From Sphagnum compactum (taxonomy: Eukaryota; Bryophyta; Sphagnopsida; Sphagnales): a stretch of DNA of 64,000 nt. The notes beneath the pieces were generated by a model, which was not told the DNA's origin, did no database searches, and saw nothing but the letters and a program-made list of their open reading frames with translations. Where the stretch lies: contig OZ234499.1 of the NCBI GenBank assembly GCA_965153455.1, positions 3,149,731-3,213,730 on the forward strand, read 5' to 3'. Positions 22,930 through 32,725 of this stretch are shown piece by piece. The position numbers were made by a program, and so were the translations under genes. Numbering within the stretch: position 1 is the stretch's first letter; each line of letters opens with the position of its first letter.

Positions 22930-24058
22930 TACACAAATCTCTTCTCAAATCTCTCACAAATCTCTCTGTGTGAAAAACTGTAGATGGATTGTGGATAATG
23001 GCCAAAACCAGACTAGAGAGATCTATGTCATAGAGAAATTGCACAAGGTAAAATGCAGATGATGCAACTGAAAGTTTGTTTGTGTTTTCTTCCTTGCTGG
23101 CTCTTCTGTCAAGATCTATCTGCCGTTTGCAGACAGATTCTAGTTTCTCCACGAATCTATCATCAAGAAAAGCAGCTTCTTGGGAGGAAGGATTAGAACT
23201 AGCAGTAGTAGTACTTCTTCACTGAGCCATGAAATGCTTTCCAGATTTTTCTTCTTGCCCCAATGTGTGTGTGATTATGCAGAGAGCAAGAGATCCCTAA
23301 TTTTTGTACTTATATTGTTGCAGTATCCAGGCCAGGACCAGAAAGGCAATCAAGCACAGGGTACACATGTACTTATGCCACTCTACCTCTTATTGTTGTT
23401 GTTGTTTTTCTTGCTTTTTTGTAGCAGATCTTGTCAGCGAAAATGCAAATGTTTTTTGTTCTTGACACTTGTCAAATCAAGAACAAACGTCCTTGTATAT
23501 GAACTGATACGAGGAAGACTATTGGGGATTGGCTATTGTCTGAGGGCAGTGGAAATGTGTGTGTGTGTGTGTGCGCTTATTCAGGCACAGGCATGGAATG
23601 TTGCAAGAAATGAATTGAAAGAGTTGATGAAGCCCCAAAAGCTCCATGGGGACTTTGCAATTTGGATCCTGAGTGCAGTGGTTTCTGAGGAGGGTGAGCA
23701 GAAGCCATGGCACTTGAGTTTCATATTGTGAGTTTGTTATTATACTGTCATCACTTTTGTTGCTCAGGTGTTTCGGGTGTTCAAGATCTCTAAGTCTTGT
23801 GCATCATGTTGGTAGGTTTGCATATGTCTCATGTGAGAGGAGGACAAGACCTGTTTCTGAAGCTAACAATTTTTTCATGAACAGGGCAGCATTAGACTGG
23901 AGGATGGGGAGATAGTTTGTGTGCTGGTTGGAGGGTGATCTCTCTGACAAAAGAAAAGAAAACCTTGGCTCTTCTCAATTCTTTTCTGATGAGTACGCTG
24001 CTCCAACACTCTTCATTGGTTTTGCTTGCTCCAAAGTTGTGTAACTCTGATAGCTGCC
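22930..24058. other. hAT internal sequence, exon-like but unassigned
   Basis: The plus strand is open from 23180 to 23731 with plausible splice sites. One acceptor-bounded piece at 23602-23729 reads WNVARNELKELMKPQKLHG, followed by a donor-like GTGAGT. A TG microsatellite lies near 23556-23571. I recognise no family; these may be 5' exons of the transposase gene or remains of captured genes. Confidence 0.35.
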
Positions 24059-25972
24059 ATGGTCAAGGAAAAGGGACCAGAGCATGCCCACGTTGTCCAG
24101 CAGGAGGAACCCAAGACCCCTGGGGAAAGCACTAAGGTCAAATGCAAGTACTGTGAACATGTCTTCACCGCCACAACAACCAGGATTCGTGCACATCTTC
24201 TAGGGTGGACTGGATCTGGTGTGCGAGCTTGTGACAAAGTCCCCCCGGTGGTTACACACCAGTTTGAGGAGCTGGAGAAGGAAAAGAAGGAAAAGGAGTT
24301 CAAGAAGCGGAAGGTTGAGCAGCTTGACAAGCTATCCAGTGGGGAGGCTGTCAATCCTAAGAAGCAAAGCTCCTTGAAGGCTGCCTTCTCCAAGCAGGAT
24401 TGCTCGAAGGTTGACCAGCTTTGGGGTCGAGCATTCTATGCCAATGGGCTCTCTTTCCGTTTAGCAAAGGATCCTCACTTCAAGGCAGCTGTGGCAGCAA
24501 CAGCAAGCTTTGGGGAGTCATATCTAGGGCCTCCTTCTATGGACAGGCTGCGAACAACCATTCTGGAGCGTGAGAAACAGGTCTGTCGGGATGGCTTGGC
24601 CTCCTTCCAAGAGTATCTTCAGCTGACAGGGGCAACGATTACTAGTGACGGGTGGTCTGATGTGCGTAGGCGCGCTTTGTTAAATATGCTCGTTGTCTCT
24701 CCGAAGGGGGAAATGTTCCTCAAGGCGGTTGATACGGGGGGTGAGACAAAGGACGCTGCTTATATTACTGGATAGTTGATTGATTGCATCCGGGAGGTTG
24801 GTGCAGACAGCGTCATCCAAGTTGTTACAGATAGTGCGGCGGTCTACAAAGCTGCTGGCAGGCTGGTTGAGCAAAAGTTCTCTTGGATAACATGGATGCC
24901 GTGCACCCCACATTGTCTGGACCTGCTCCTTGAAGATGTGGGGAAGCTGCCATGGGCTGCAGAGGTGGTTGCAGAGGCAAAGGCGGTGGTGAAATTCATC
25001 ACAAATCACCACCGGAGTCAGGCGCTATTTCGCGGGAAGTCTGCGCTGGATCTGCTGAAGCCAGGGGACACGCGTTTTGCCACCAACTTCATCATGCTGG
25101 ACCGCATGCTAGAGGTGAGAGAGACGTTGCAAGAGCTGGTTGTCGGCCGGGAGTGGAAGGAGTGGAACAGGAAGTCTAATCATTCGGATGACGGGGACGA
25201 AGTGAAGGACTGTGTCTTGCGGAGCGGATTCTGGAAGAACCTGGAAAAGGTGCTAGCATTGACAAAGGGGACGGTGGCTCTGCTGCGGGAGTGCGATCGG
25301 GGGGTGCCAATCGCAGGAAAGGTCTATGTGGCAATGTTCAATTGCGGACAGGAACTGGAGGCCCTCAGGGACGGCACCTCGGAGTACTGTCCTGGGATCA
25401 AGATCTCTACTCAGAAGTATGCACAGGTGCATGCAATATGGGAGAAGCGCTGGGAGATGCTGCACAGCGACATGCATGCCGCTGGGTATGTTCTTGACCC
25501 GGAGTATCAGTCTCCAGGTAATGGGCAGCATAGCAACGTAGAAGTGATGCGAGGGTTTCACAACATTGTTGAGAAGCTTCTGCCTGACGTTGAGGATCAG
25601 GTCAAGGCAATTGAACAGCTAGCTAAGTATAGGAACTCGGAGGGAGAGTTTGGCCGCCCGTTCGTCAAGGCAAGTGCTAAGAAGTTGCCAGGCTGGAAGT
25701 GGTGGGTGGAATTTGGCTCAGAGTGCCCCGAGCTGCAGAGCGTGGCGCAGAAGGTGCTAAGCCAGATCTCATGCGCATCTGCGTGCGAGAGAAACTGGAG
25801 CACCTACAACTTTATCCACAACAAAAAGCGCAATCGTCTGCGACCAGACAGGGCAAACGATCTGGTGGAGGTGTTCTCTAACCTGCGTCTGATCAGTAAG
25901 GTGAACAACATCGAGTATGAGGAGCAGATGGTGGCATGGGACAGCGAAGAGGAGGAATTGGAGGAAGAGTAA
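24059..25972 (+). pseudogene. hAT transposase (BED finger, DUF659, dimerisation), one TAG
   Basis: The transposase cuts and pastes the element. From ATG 24059 one frame runs 637 codons to TAA 25970-25972, interrupted only by TAG at 24773-24775 (codon 239). Residues 27-58 form a BED-type finger (CKYC, RIRAHLLG, GVRAC). Residues ~180-330 are DUF659/RNase-H-like, with ITSDGWSDVRRRALLN and VVTDSAAVYKAAG carrying likely catalytic Asp residues and the CTPHCLDLLLEDVG block. Residues ~545-610 are the hAT dimerisation region (CASACERNWSTYNFIHNKKR), ending in an acidic tail. The stop follows AYITG and precedes LIDCIREVG; a former CAG is likely. The region is GC-rich with few other defects, so it is young or recently active. 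Confidence 0.92.
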
Positions 25973-26194
25973 AGCACGGGTGAGCTTGGCAAAATATTGG
26001 ATTGTGTCCTTTTTTTTGTGAATCTGGTGTGCCGGAGCTCAAGAAAGTTTAAAAGCTATTAGATTTTGCAGTCAGGTCAAAACTTTTTCTAGTTTGTGCA
26101 ATCCAATCAGATCTGGTATGCAGCTCAACTAGTTCTGATGCAGGGCTTGACTGCATGCATTTGTTTTTTGAATCTTTTTGAGTGGTATGATGCT

Positions 26195-26414
26195 GAATAT
26201 GCTTGGTGGTAAAGTGAGGACAGGCTGATTTGTCCATCCAGGATAGAAGTCTGATAATGTTTTAAAGTTGATCAACAATATAAAAGCTTGAGGAAGATTC
26301 GTTCAACATTTGCTAGAGAGTGACTTCATTGGTATTTGCTGTCCTGCCGAATTTGCTTGATGGTAAAGTTAGGACAGGCTGATTTGTCCATCCAGGATAT
26401 AAGCCTAATAATGT
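26195..26414 (+). repeat. Subterminal direct repeats of hAT (~66 bp, twice)
   Basis: 26195-26260 and 26349-26414 share GGACAGGCTGATTTGTCCAT and flanking bases, at over 80% identity by eye. GGACAG...CTGTCC-like words in each could form a small hairpin. They lie just inside the right terminus, where transposase-binding repeats often occur. Confidence 0.8.
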
Positions 26415-26533
26415 AAGCCTAACATGCCCACGAATGTTTACCGAATGTTCACTGGTTGATCTATAAAATTCTTTAAAATTCTTGCTTCTTTGAGCTTCCA
26501 TAACATTCCCGCACTAAGAATGTCATAACTATG

Positions 26534-26541
26534 CTTGGGTG
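26534..26541 (+). repeat. hAT target-site duplication CTTGGGTG (right)
   Basis: Right copy of the 8 bp duplication; the LINE RT frame resumes here as TWVSWVRSLYQL. Confidence 0.95.
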
Positions 26542-29005
26542 AGTTGGGTCAGATCCCTGTACCAGTTGACCTCTTTCGCCATCAAGGGCAACGGAGCTGC
26601 TGGATCCGACTTCCGGTTAGCCCGATCAGTAAGACAAGGGTGCCCTTTGGCCCTATACCTCTTCATACTCCCCACCGATGTCCTGGGCTATATGATGGCG
26701 GATCCCAAACATGGGGTGGAAGGCCTCTACCTACCCAGAGGAGGTTTGATCAGAGATCAAACGTTCGCGGACGACACAGCCTTGTACTTGCAAGGCTCCC
26801 CGGCCAACATGGACAGGGCGCAAGAGGTCCTCAAGATCTTTTGCCGCGCATCCGGAGCAAAAATAAACTGGCACAAATCTGCACCCTAAAACTGGCACAT
26901 AGCCATCTGGGCTAGTAAGAAGGAAAGAACTTGGGAGTGGGGCGGAGACGAAGGCCTCAAGTGGATCCCCGCCGGTAAAGGAACTCGGTACCTTGGAATT
27001 CAGGTTGGCTTCCACCTCCCCCCCGAGGTAAATTTTGACACAATGATGATTGCCCTTAAAGGCAAACTCATCAATTGGAGCCACAGCATGTTTTCACTGG
27101 CGAGTAGGATCTTGGTGGCGAACCAAGTCCTACTCGCATCAATTTGGTACCTGGCAGCATGCTGGAATCCCAATCCCAGAATGTGCTGCCAGGTGAGGGG
27201 GGTTATTAGAAACTTCATCTGGGGCGGCAAGGATGCACCTGCGAGAGCCAAGGTAAAATGGGACACGCTGGTGCTCCCAACCGCCCAAGGCGTCTTGGGC
27301 GTCACGGATCCCAAGTCTTAGTCGGAAGCTCTACTAGCTAAGTTACTCGTAAGGGGCCTCGCACCGGGCGGTGAGCCATGGAAGGAGCTGGTGAGGCACA
27401 AAGCCGACCAGACCAGACTCCCGGTCCATGGCAAGGGCCCCACCAACCCCGACTTCAACTGGCTTCTTGCCGCACCCAAACTAAAGAGGCTACAATGCTC
27501 GATGTGGAAGAGCATTGTCGGAGCCTGGCTGAACGTGAGGCCAGGCCTGACCAAATCAGACCCAACAACCGCAGCCAAAGTGCTCAGGCAACCAATCTTC
27601 GGCAACCCGTCCATCCTCAGTATAAGCGGCACCCCGCTCGGAGTAATCGGCCTTAGTGAAGGATGCACTTTTGCACATTCCGGGTGTTCCCGGGTCAAGG
27701 ACCTATGGAGCCCAGAAAACAAAGAATGGAAAGGTCTCTCGGATCTGGGAATGAGCCACCACGCCTCAAATAGGCGATGTAGAGACATCATCACGGCCAG
27801 CATTCCATGGCGCCCGGATGAGTATAATAGCCACATCCAAGTAGGTGACTGGATTGGCAGCCCAACCCCCGACATGGGTAACCCACTTGACTGGGTGTAT
27901 CTAGTGCTCGAGCACACCCGAGACAAGGCCAACGTGATCGAGTTCAAAAAGATCACGCTCAACGGTCGCATTCAAGCCACGATTCAACAGGTTCACACGA
28001 TCTCCACGGCGAACTACTGCACGGTAAGAGTTCTCTCTCAAAAGAAACCTGGTGCAACCCTCAAAGTTGCCAGGGACCCGCCGGCACCAGGTAAAAAACC
28101 CCCCCTGTATTGGATTTTTGAAACAGGGTTCATCCAGGATCTCCCATGGGACCCCGACGAGTGGCATTGGCGATCTAACCCGCCTTTGGGCGACGCACCG
28201 TTCTTCGGTTACACCGCCAAAAGGGGTTATATAAACACTCGAAAGGCGACCCACTCCTCCAACATGCTGACCTTCCTGCAAGGCCTCAACCTCAGAAACA
28301 CCACAAACTCCCAGATGATCGCCAAGCTCTGGCACAACGCGCGCCCACGCAAGGTGGGCACGCTCATCTGGCTGACTCTTAACCAAGGCCTCTCGGTGGG
28401 CACATGGTTACAACTCATGGGAATCACTCCGCATTGCAAAGTCTGCGACTCCAACGCGGAAAAATCTCCTCAACACTGTTTACTGGAGTGCCCCATAGCG
28501 CAACGCGCATGGAAAGCCTACAAGAGAATTTGGGACGAATGGCAAGCGCCCCAGGACATGGTGATCACCTGGCCCTTCGCCCTCCCGGGCGAGGCGACCA
28601 TCGAGCGCGAAGACGACCCACCCGGGCTCCTTGCATACCATACTGGCGGATTCACTTACCCCACGCAGCCATTAGACATTCTCCGTAGCTTCATTCTTTA
28701 CCACCTATGGTCGGAGAGATGTAGGAAACACTTTGGAGAACAATATTCCCTCAAGAAGGTTCTTACTCAGGCCTGGGTGGCCACCGTTGAGGTCGGTATG
28801 GCCTCTTGGAAGGCCATTAGATCTCACCGACCCACCAAGGATCCTGTTATTCAAACTAGCATTGAGTTAGAATTCAGAAAAGAGTGGTTTCACATGAACA
28901 TTCTGGGAAAGGATAATGCCACCATTGGGTGGCATTCCTTTGTACTATTTACATTTTTCTAATGATTGATGGCGCTGTTGCCTCCCTCCCCGCAAGGGGT
29001 TCACC

Positions 29006-29019
29006 CTGCGTTCGCCTGC
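29006..29019 (+). repeat. LINE target-site duplication, right (14 bp)
   Basis: Exact second copy of CTGCGTTCGCCTGC, 43 bases after the ORF2 stop. It sets the LINE 3' end at 29005. Confidence 0.75.
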
Positions 29020-29507
29020 GGCACCCGCATCCGAATGGCTTTTTGTCCCGGGACTCCCAAAGAGGAGTCACGAAACTGTCCCGGTTTGGATTTTAGGGAC
29101 TTTGGAAACTCATAGCTCCCAGCTCAGACCTCCAATTGAGATGAGGTCTCAAGCAATCTTGTAGCTCTCCTCAAGAGCTTTCCAACGGTGTGTCGCACTC
29201 CACCTGCACACACCGGAATCGGGTCGATTCCTGATTTTTAGTGGTCGGGAGTCAAACTGCTAGTTTGACTCTCGACCCTTCTTTCGACCATAACTTGTGC
29301 TGTAAATGTCCGAATGGCTCATGCAAGGCCATTTTAGACATCTACACTTCAAAAGCTTTTCAACGGTATAAAGAACACCTCGATGCAAGGTGTTTTGACC
29401 CCTGCAATCATGCTCTGAGTTTTCAGGAGTCCCAGAGGACTCCAAGTCCCCACTTTTGGGAGTGTGAGTTGCATCCTCTCACTTTGCCTCAAAGTGGGGT
29501 TGTGACA

Positions 29508-29512
29508 ATAAA
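29508..29512 (+). repeat. Target-site duplication ATAAA (right)
   Basis: Right copy of the 5 bp duplication of the LTR-like element; composition returns to AT-rich directly after it. Confidence 0.6.
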
Positions 29513-30834
29513 TATTTAACATTCAAATGCTTCCAGAAAAATTTAAACATGAAAAAAATTATAACTTCATTTCTTAAACATTCAATACACTTCAATACAA
29601 CATCAGTTAAAAAAAATCCTTTAAAACATCAAAATCTTGATATGGAAATCAATCATCATATTGCAAAATTTGTCATGAATTGAAGCTTCATTTCAAATCT
29701 TCATGTCATATATATGATTTCACACATAAAGTCTATTATAGACACTTGAGTCCAAACCATGAAAAATCACCATTATTTGTTAAAGTTGGTTTCAAAGTTT
29801 AATATAATATACAATGGATGGTTTCTGAACATTGTGAGTATGATGTCCATTTTGATACATAACACCTTGCTCATGCCTAAGTGATGACAAGCACATTAAA
29901 TTGAATCATCTTCTCCTTATGTCAAGTGTGAACCGAAACTTTAATAAAACCCGAAGATCACCTAGGATTTCAAATAGACTTTCTAACCCAAATTTATTTG
30001 CAGCATAAAAAATGAAAACATGCACAAGCCCACACATGTCACATTCATTTACCTATTGCAATTTAATAGTGTCCATCAAAATGAAAGGAGAGTTTCAAAC
30101 ATCACAAGTTGCAATTGAAGATGACAATGGTGCAAGGGATCCCAGCTAGGGCCTAAACTTGTGTACCATCTTCATATTATGACGTAGTGCTCAAGAAAAG
30201 GAATTATGCATAATACAGACACAACACAAAGAGTTTGAAAGGGATAGCAAGAACAAGTATTTGTAAACTTGTATGTACCCTAAATAGTCCAACTTCTCCT
30301 AATTTACTTTGATGTAAGCATAACTTTCACATAATATTGAATTCTTTGAGTCATGACAAACTCATGATGCATGTACTCGATGCCGTGCATTCCACCAATT
30401 CTTGTAACCATGACTTCGTCTTTCTTTCTTTCCTGATGAAGTTCGGAGGTTTCTCTCGTTGAAGTTCATCAACTCCCTAATTGTGAATTCTTTGCAAAGC
30501 TCTCTCCTTCAGGTGATTCATCATTATCCACAATTTGGTGCATGTAGTAGATTCACTCTTTGTTTTTTCTCTCTCAGCTAGACTGTATATATTACTACTA
30601 TGAAGTTGTGTGCTTTTTTAGTTTATGATGATGCTGCTTCTTCTTCTTCTTCTTCCCCCAAAATGTTTCCTTGCATCTATGTTTGATCTGATGGAATCAT
30701 ATTATCATAAAATTGTTTCATGAATCAGGAAATCGATGTTCTGAAAAAATGAGTTCTTTGAGATGATGATCATGTTGATTGATTGCTTCGATGTTGCAAC
30801 AATTGTAAGTCCTATGTCCCGGTTTCTTGTGCAG
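29513..30834. other. Upstream region of AP2-like copy B
   Basis: AT-rich to 30400, then more mixed sequence with a CT-rich leader (30418-30500), TATATATTA near 30586 and a TTCTTC microsatellite near 30640. The first exon with the start codon of copy B should lie here but was not identified. Confidence 0.4.
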
Positions 30835-32725
30835 GGCATCCAGGGTGACTCGTTCCAGGGTCTGCAGTGTAATTATCAGGACAAAGGTGACTATGGCAGG
30901 CCGTGCACCACGCAGATCAGCGCACAAGCATATATAGTTGTATATGAATACCCACCGTATGGTGTTTGGATCAAGTAAGTTCCCCGCACATGTCTTCATG
31001 CAGCCAGTTGGCCATCATGAAGAAAGTATTTCTCATTGGCAAGTCTGGATAGGTCTAGGGTTTAGGGTTTATTTTGATGCACAGTTTTCCTGGAGAACAG
31101 AGAATTGAATGCTGGACCTTGTGGTGAAGTCATTACGCACAATGTACTTGGTGCCACACATGTCACCAATACACAAGTGTGATCATGACTACCAATCGAA
31201 GGTCAGCTTCAAGGGGCACTTGCAGGTGAATCATCAGTCATGCAAACTGTAGTAAAACTGTTGTGTTGAACATGGTTTGTGGGTTCTTTTGTCAGGGGCC
31301 ATGAAGAATCCAACAAGAAGCTAATCTTTCTTGGTGAGTAACAGAAGTTTTAACTTCTAACTACTCCAGGTCCATGTTAGGTTAAGCATCAAACAGTCAC
31401 AAAATCCACTGAACTGAGATCATGTGTTCGTAATTGTTGATACTATTGGTTGCCTGCCTTGTGTATGTAACTGCTGCAACATCACAGATTCTTCACCTGG
31501 ATACATGTGTGTGGGATGTTGTTTTCCTGTACAGGTTGTTATGATTCCAAAAAGGAGGCTCAAAGGTACATGGTCTATCATGTCCCCACAGTGTGTCATA
31601 TGGATCTCATAAGGCCAATGATTTCATTTCCTCTTTGAAGTTTATCTGTTAGCAAATTGTTTCATTGCCATGGTTTCCTTTTTATGACTATGGCTGTGTA
31701 TCTATGCTTGAAACATTTCCAATTTCCATATTAAAATGTTGTGTAGTTATACATGATGCTCATGTATCAACTAATTCTGTGCACCAGGGCCCTAGACAGG
31801 GCATGCTTGAAATTCAAACTGCCAGTAGAATTGCTTCCTTACCCTGAAGAAGATTATGTTGAAGATGAAGAGCTGGTAAGTTCCACAATCTGCCCATAGT
31901 GCACTTATTAGCTGTAGATGCAACTTGCAGTCACATACCAATCAACTCAGGAGTCATTTGTCAGTTATACTGAAGTTCTCTAACAGACTGCACTTCTTGC
32001 TGTAAACAGTAGTGGAGTACTGTTGGACTATGCACAATGCACTTAGATGTAGTAGGTCACCTTCTTTTTTGGTTCAACCCTAAACCTGTAAACCCTAAAC
32101 CTTAAACCCATCTTCTAAAGTCCATGGTATCTGCATTAGGCAGAGTTGACCTTCCTGTCATGCTTGTTTCCATTTGAGCATTGAATGATCAGATGAACTG
32201 GTATAACAATTGCACAACCTGCATATATGTGGTTTTGTTTGAAGGATGTTGCAATGATCCTTGTATGCAGAGGCAAACCTTGGACCATGTGAGTTTTGTA
32301 TGTTTCCTTCGCACTGAAAGCCAGATCAGTTGCTACACCCTAAAATCCCTAAATCCTAAAGTCTTCTTATAAATCTGATTTCCATTTGTAACACCTAGTA
32401 ACAGCTTGGGTGAATAATTTAATGTCTATTGAACTCCTAATGACTTTTTCCCCCATCATTTCTCATTTCACAAAGAGGAACTCATTTAAATGGTTTTATG
32501 AGGAGCTGAGCTAAAAAGTTAAGCTTATCAAATGATGGTCATGAAACCTGTTTTTTCAGTTTTGGTTGTCTTTTTGCAGGGATCATGTATGCACCGGTCT
32601 GAATTTGGACATCATTCAGTGCATAGAGCCTTCAAGGCACATGTGTCACTGGACTATGGCTCTGCTGATTGTCCCTTAGTTGGATGTTTCTGGGATACAG
32701 TGGCCTCTAATTTTGGTATGCGGCC
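30835..32725 (+). CDS. AP2-like gene copy B (5' half plus last exon)
   Basis: Exons 30835-30974, 31296-31333, 31535-31565 and 31788-31875 join in perfect phase. Together they read VYEYPPYGVWIK, then GHEESNKKLIFLG, CYDSKKEAQ and RALDRACLKFKLP, which matches the second strand and helix of an AP2/ERF DNA-binding domain (WLG.YD..EEAARAYDRAALKF). The start of the domain is divergent (FQGLQCNYQDKGDYGRP). An exon at 32271 begins RQTLDH as in copy A but then diverges, with GTGAGT right after it. A segment at 32576-32660 matches the last exon of copy A. Exons three to six of copy A are missing between them. No start codon found. It is a partial duplicate or a shorter isoform; AP2 assignment is inferred. 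Confidence 0.5.

Larger units (their letters stand above)
19723..26533 (+). mobile_element. hAT transposon, 6,811 bp, with captured Ran gene
   Basis: The termini are CCTAGTAATGACATTC (19723-19738) and, inverted at 26518-26533, CATAGTTATGACATTC: 16 bp inverted repeats with three mismatches. Subterminal ACATTCG motifs occur at 19733, 19792 and 19803, and inverted at 26431 and 26442; these are candidate transposase-binding sites. Inside are a Ran GTPase copy with introns, a convergent minus-strand ORF, unidentified exon-like pieces and a hAT transposase. The 8 bp duplication plus a DUF659/dimerisation transposase places it in the hAT superfamily. It inserted after the LINE. The one in-frame stop in the transposase suggests it is no longer autonomous. 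Confidence 0.93.
17783..28962 (+). pseudogene. LINE ORF2: endonuclease-reverse transcriptase, disrupted
   Basis: An APE-type endonuclease comes first (SLNVRGLR, IQEHHLG, NVYAPR, GGDFNH, SDHSPL), then the reverse transcriptase (LLLDFEKAFDRIEW, RQGCPLA, FADDTALY with the catalytic DD, RYLGIQVG), then a C-terminal zf-RVT (CKVCDSNAEKSPQHCLLEC). Damage: a frameshift in the C8 run at 17886-17893, TAG 17940-17942, a frameshift near 18620-18640, TAA 19582-19584, the hAT insertion after 19722, TAA 26887-26889 and TAG 27319-27321; the natural stop is 28960-28962. Across the hAT the peptide reads FSDTWV then SWVRSLYQL without loss once one duplication is removed. The stops sit where Gln codons (CAA/CAG) are plausible. 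Confidence 0.9.
14894..29005 (+). mobile_element. Full-length-like plant LINE (~7.3 kb) split by hAT
   Basis: The element has a ~104 bp 5' leader, ORF1 with a CCHC knuckle, ORF2 with endonuclease, reverse transcriptase and zf-RVT parts, and a short 3' tail of 43 bases after the ORF2 stop. It is bounded by 14 bp duplications. No poly(A) is seen at the 3' end, unusual for L1-type elements. Removing the hAT insertion and one 8 bp duplication leaves about 7.29 kb. Frameshifts and in-frame stops make it inactive as it stands. The domain order fits plant L1-like LINEs. Confidence 0.85.
14559..29507. mobile_element. Solo-LTR-like element split by the LINE/hAT nest
   Basis: The outer shell is 14559-14893 plus 29020-29507 (about 820 bp once the LINE is removed). 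It starts TGCCACGCTCCC and ends GTTGTGACA, so the termini pair imperfectly as TG[CT]CAC. ATAAA duplications flank it. Both halves are GC-richer than the surroundings. There is no gag, protease, RT or integrase, so it resembles a solo LTR, perhaps Ty3/gypsy-type by its TGTCACGC-like start (from memory). The right half holds two AGCTTTYCAACGGT-like motifs near 29179 and 29356. Orientation is not established. Confidence 0.55.

Noticed and set aside
23180-23731. 183-codon plus-strand ORF inside the hAT element
   Set aside because: Composition is mixed and hydrophobic, with internal splice-like signals and a TG microsatellite; it looks like exon/intron read-through, so it is kept only as an unassigned region.
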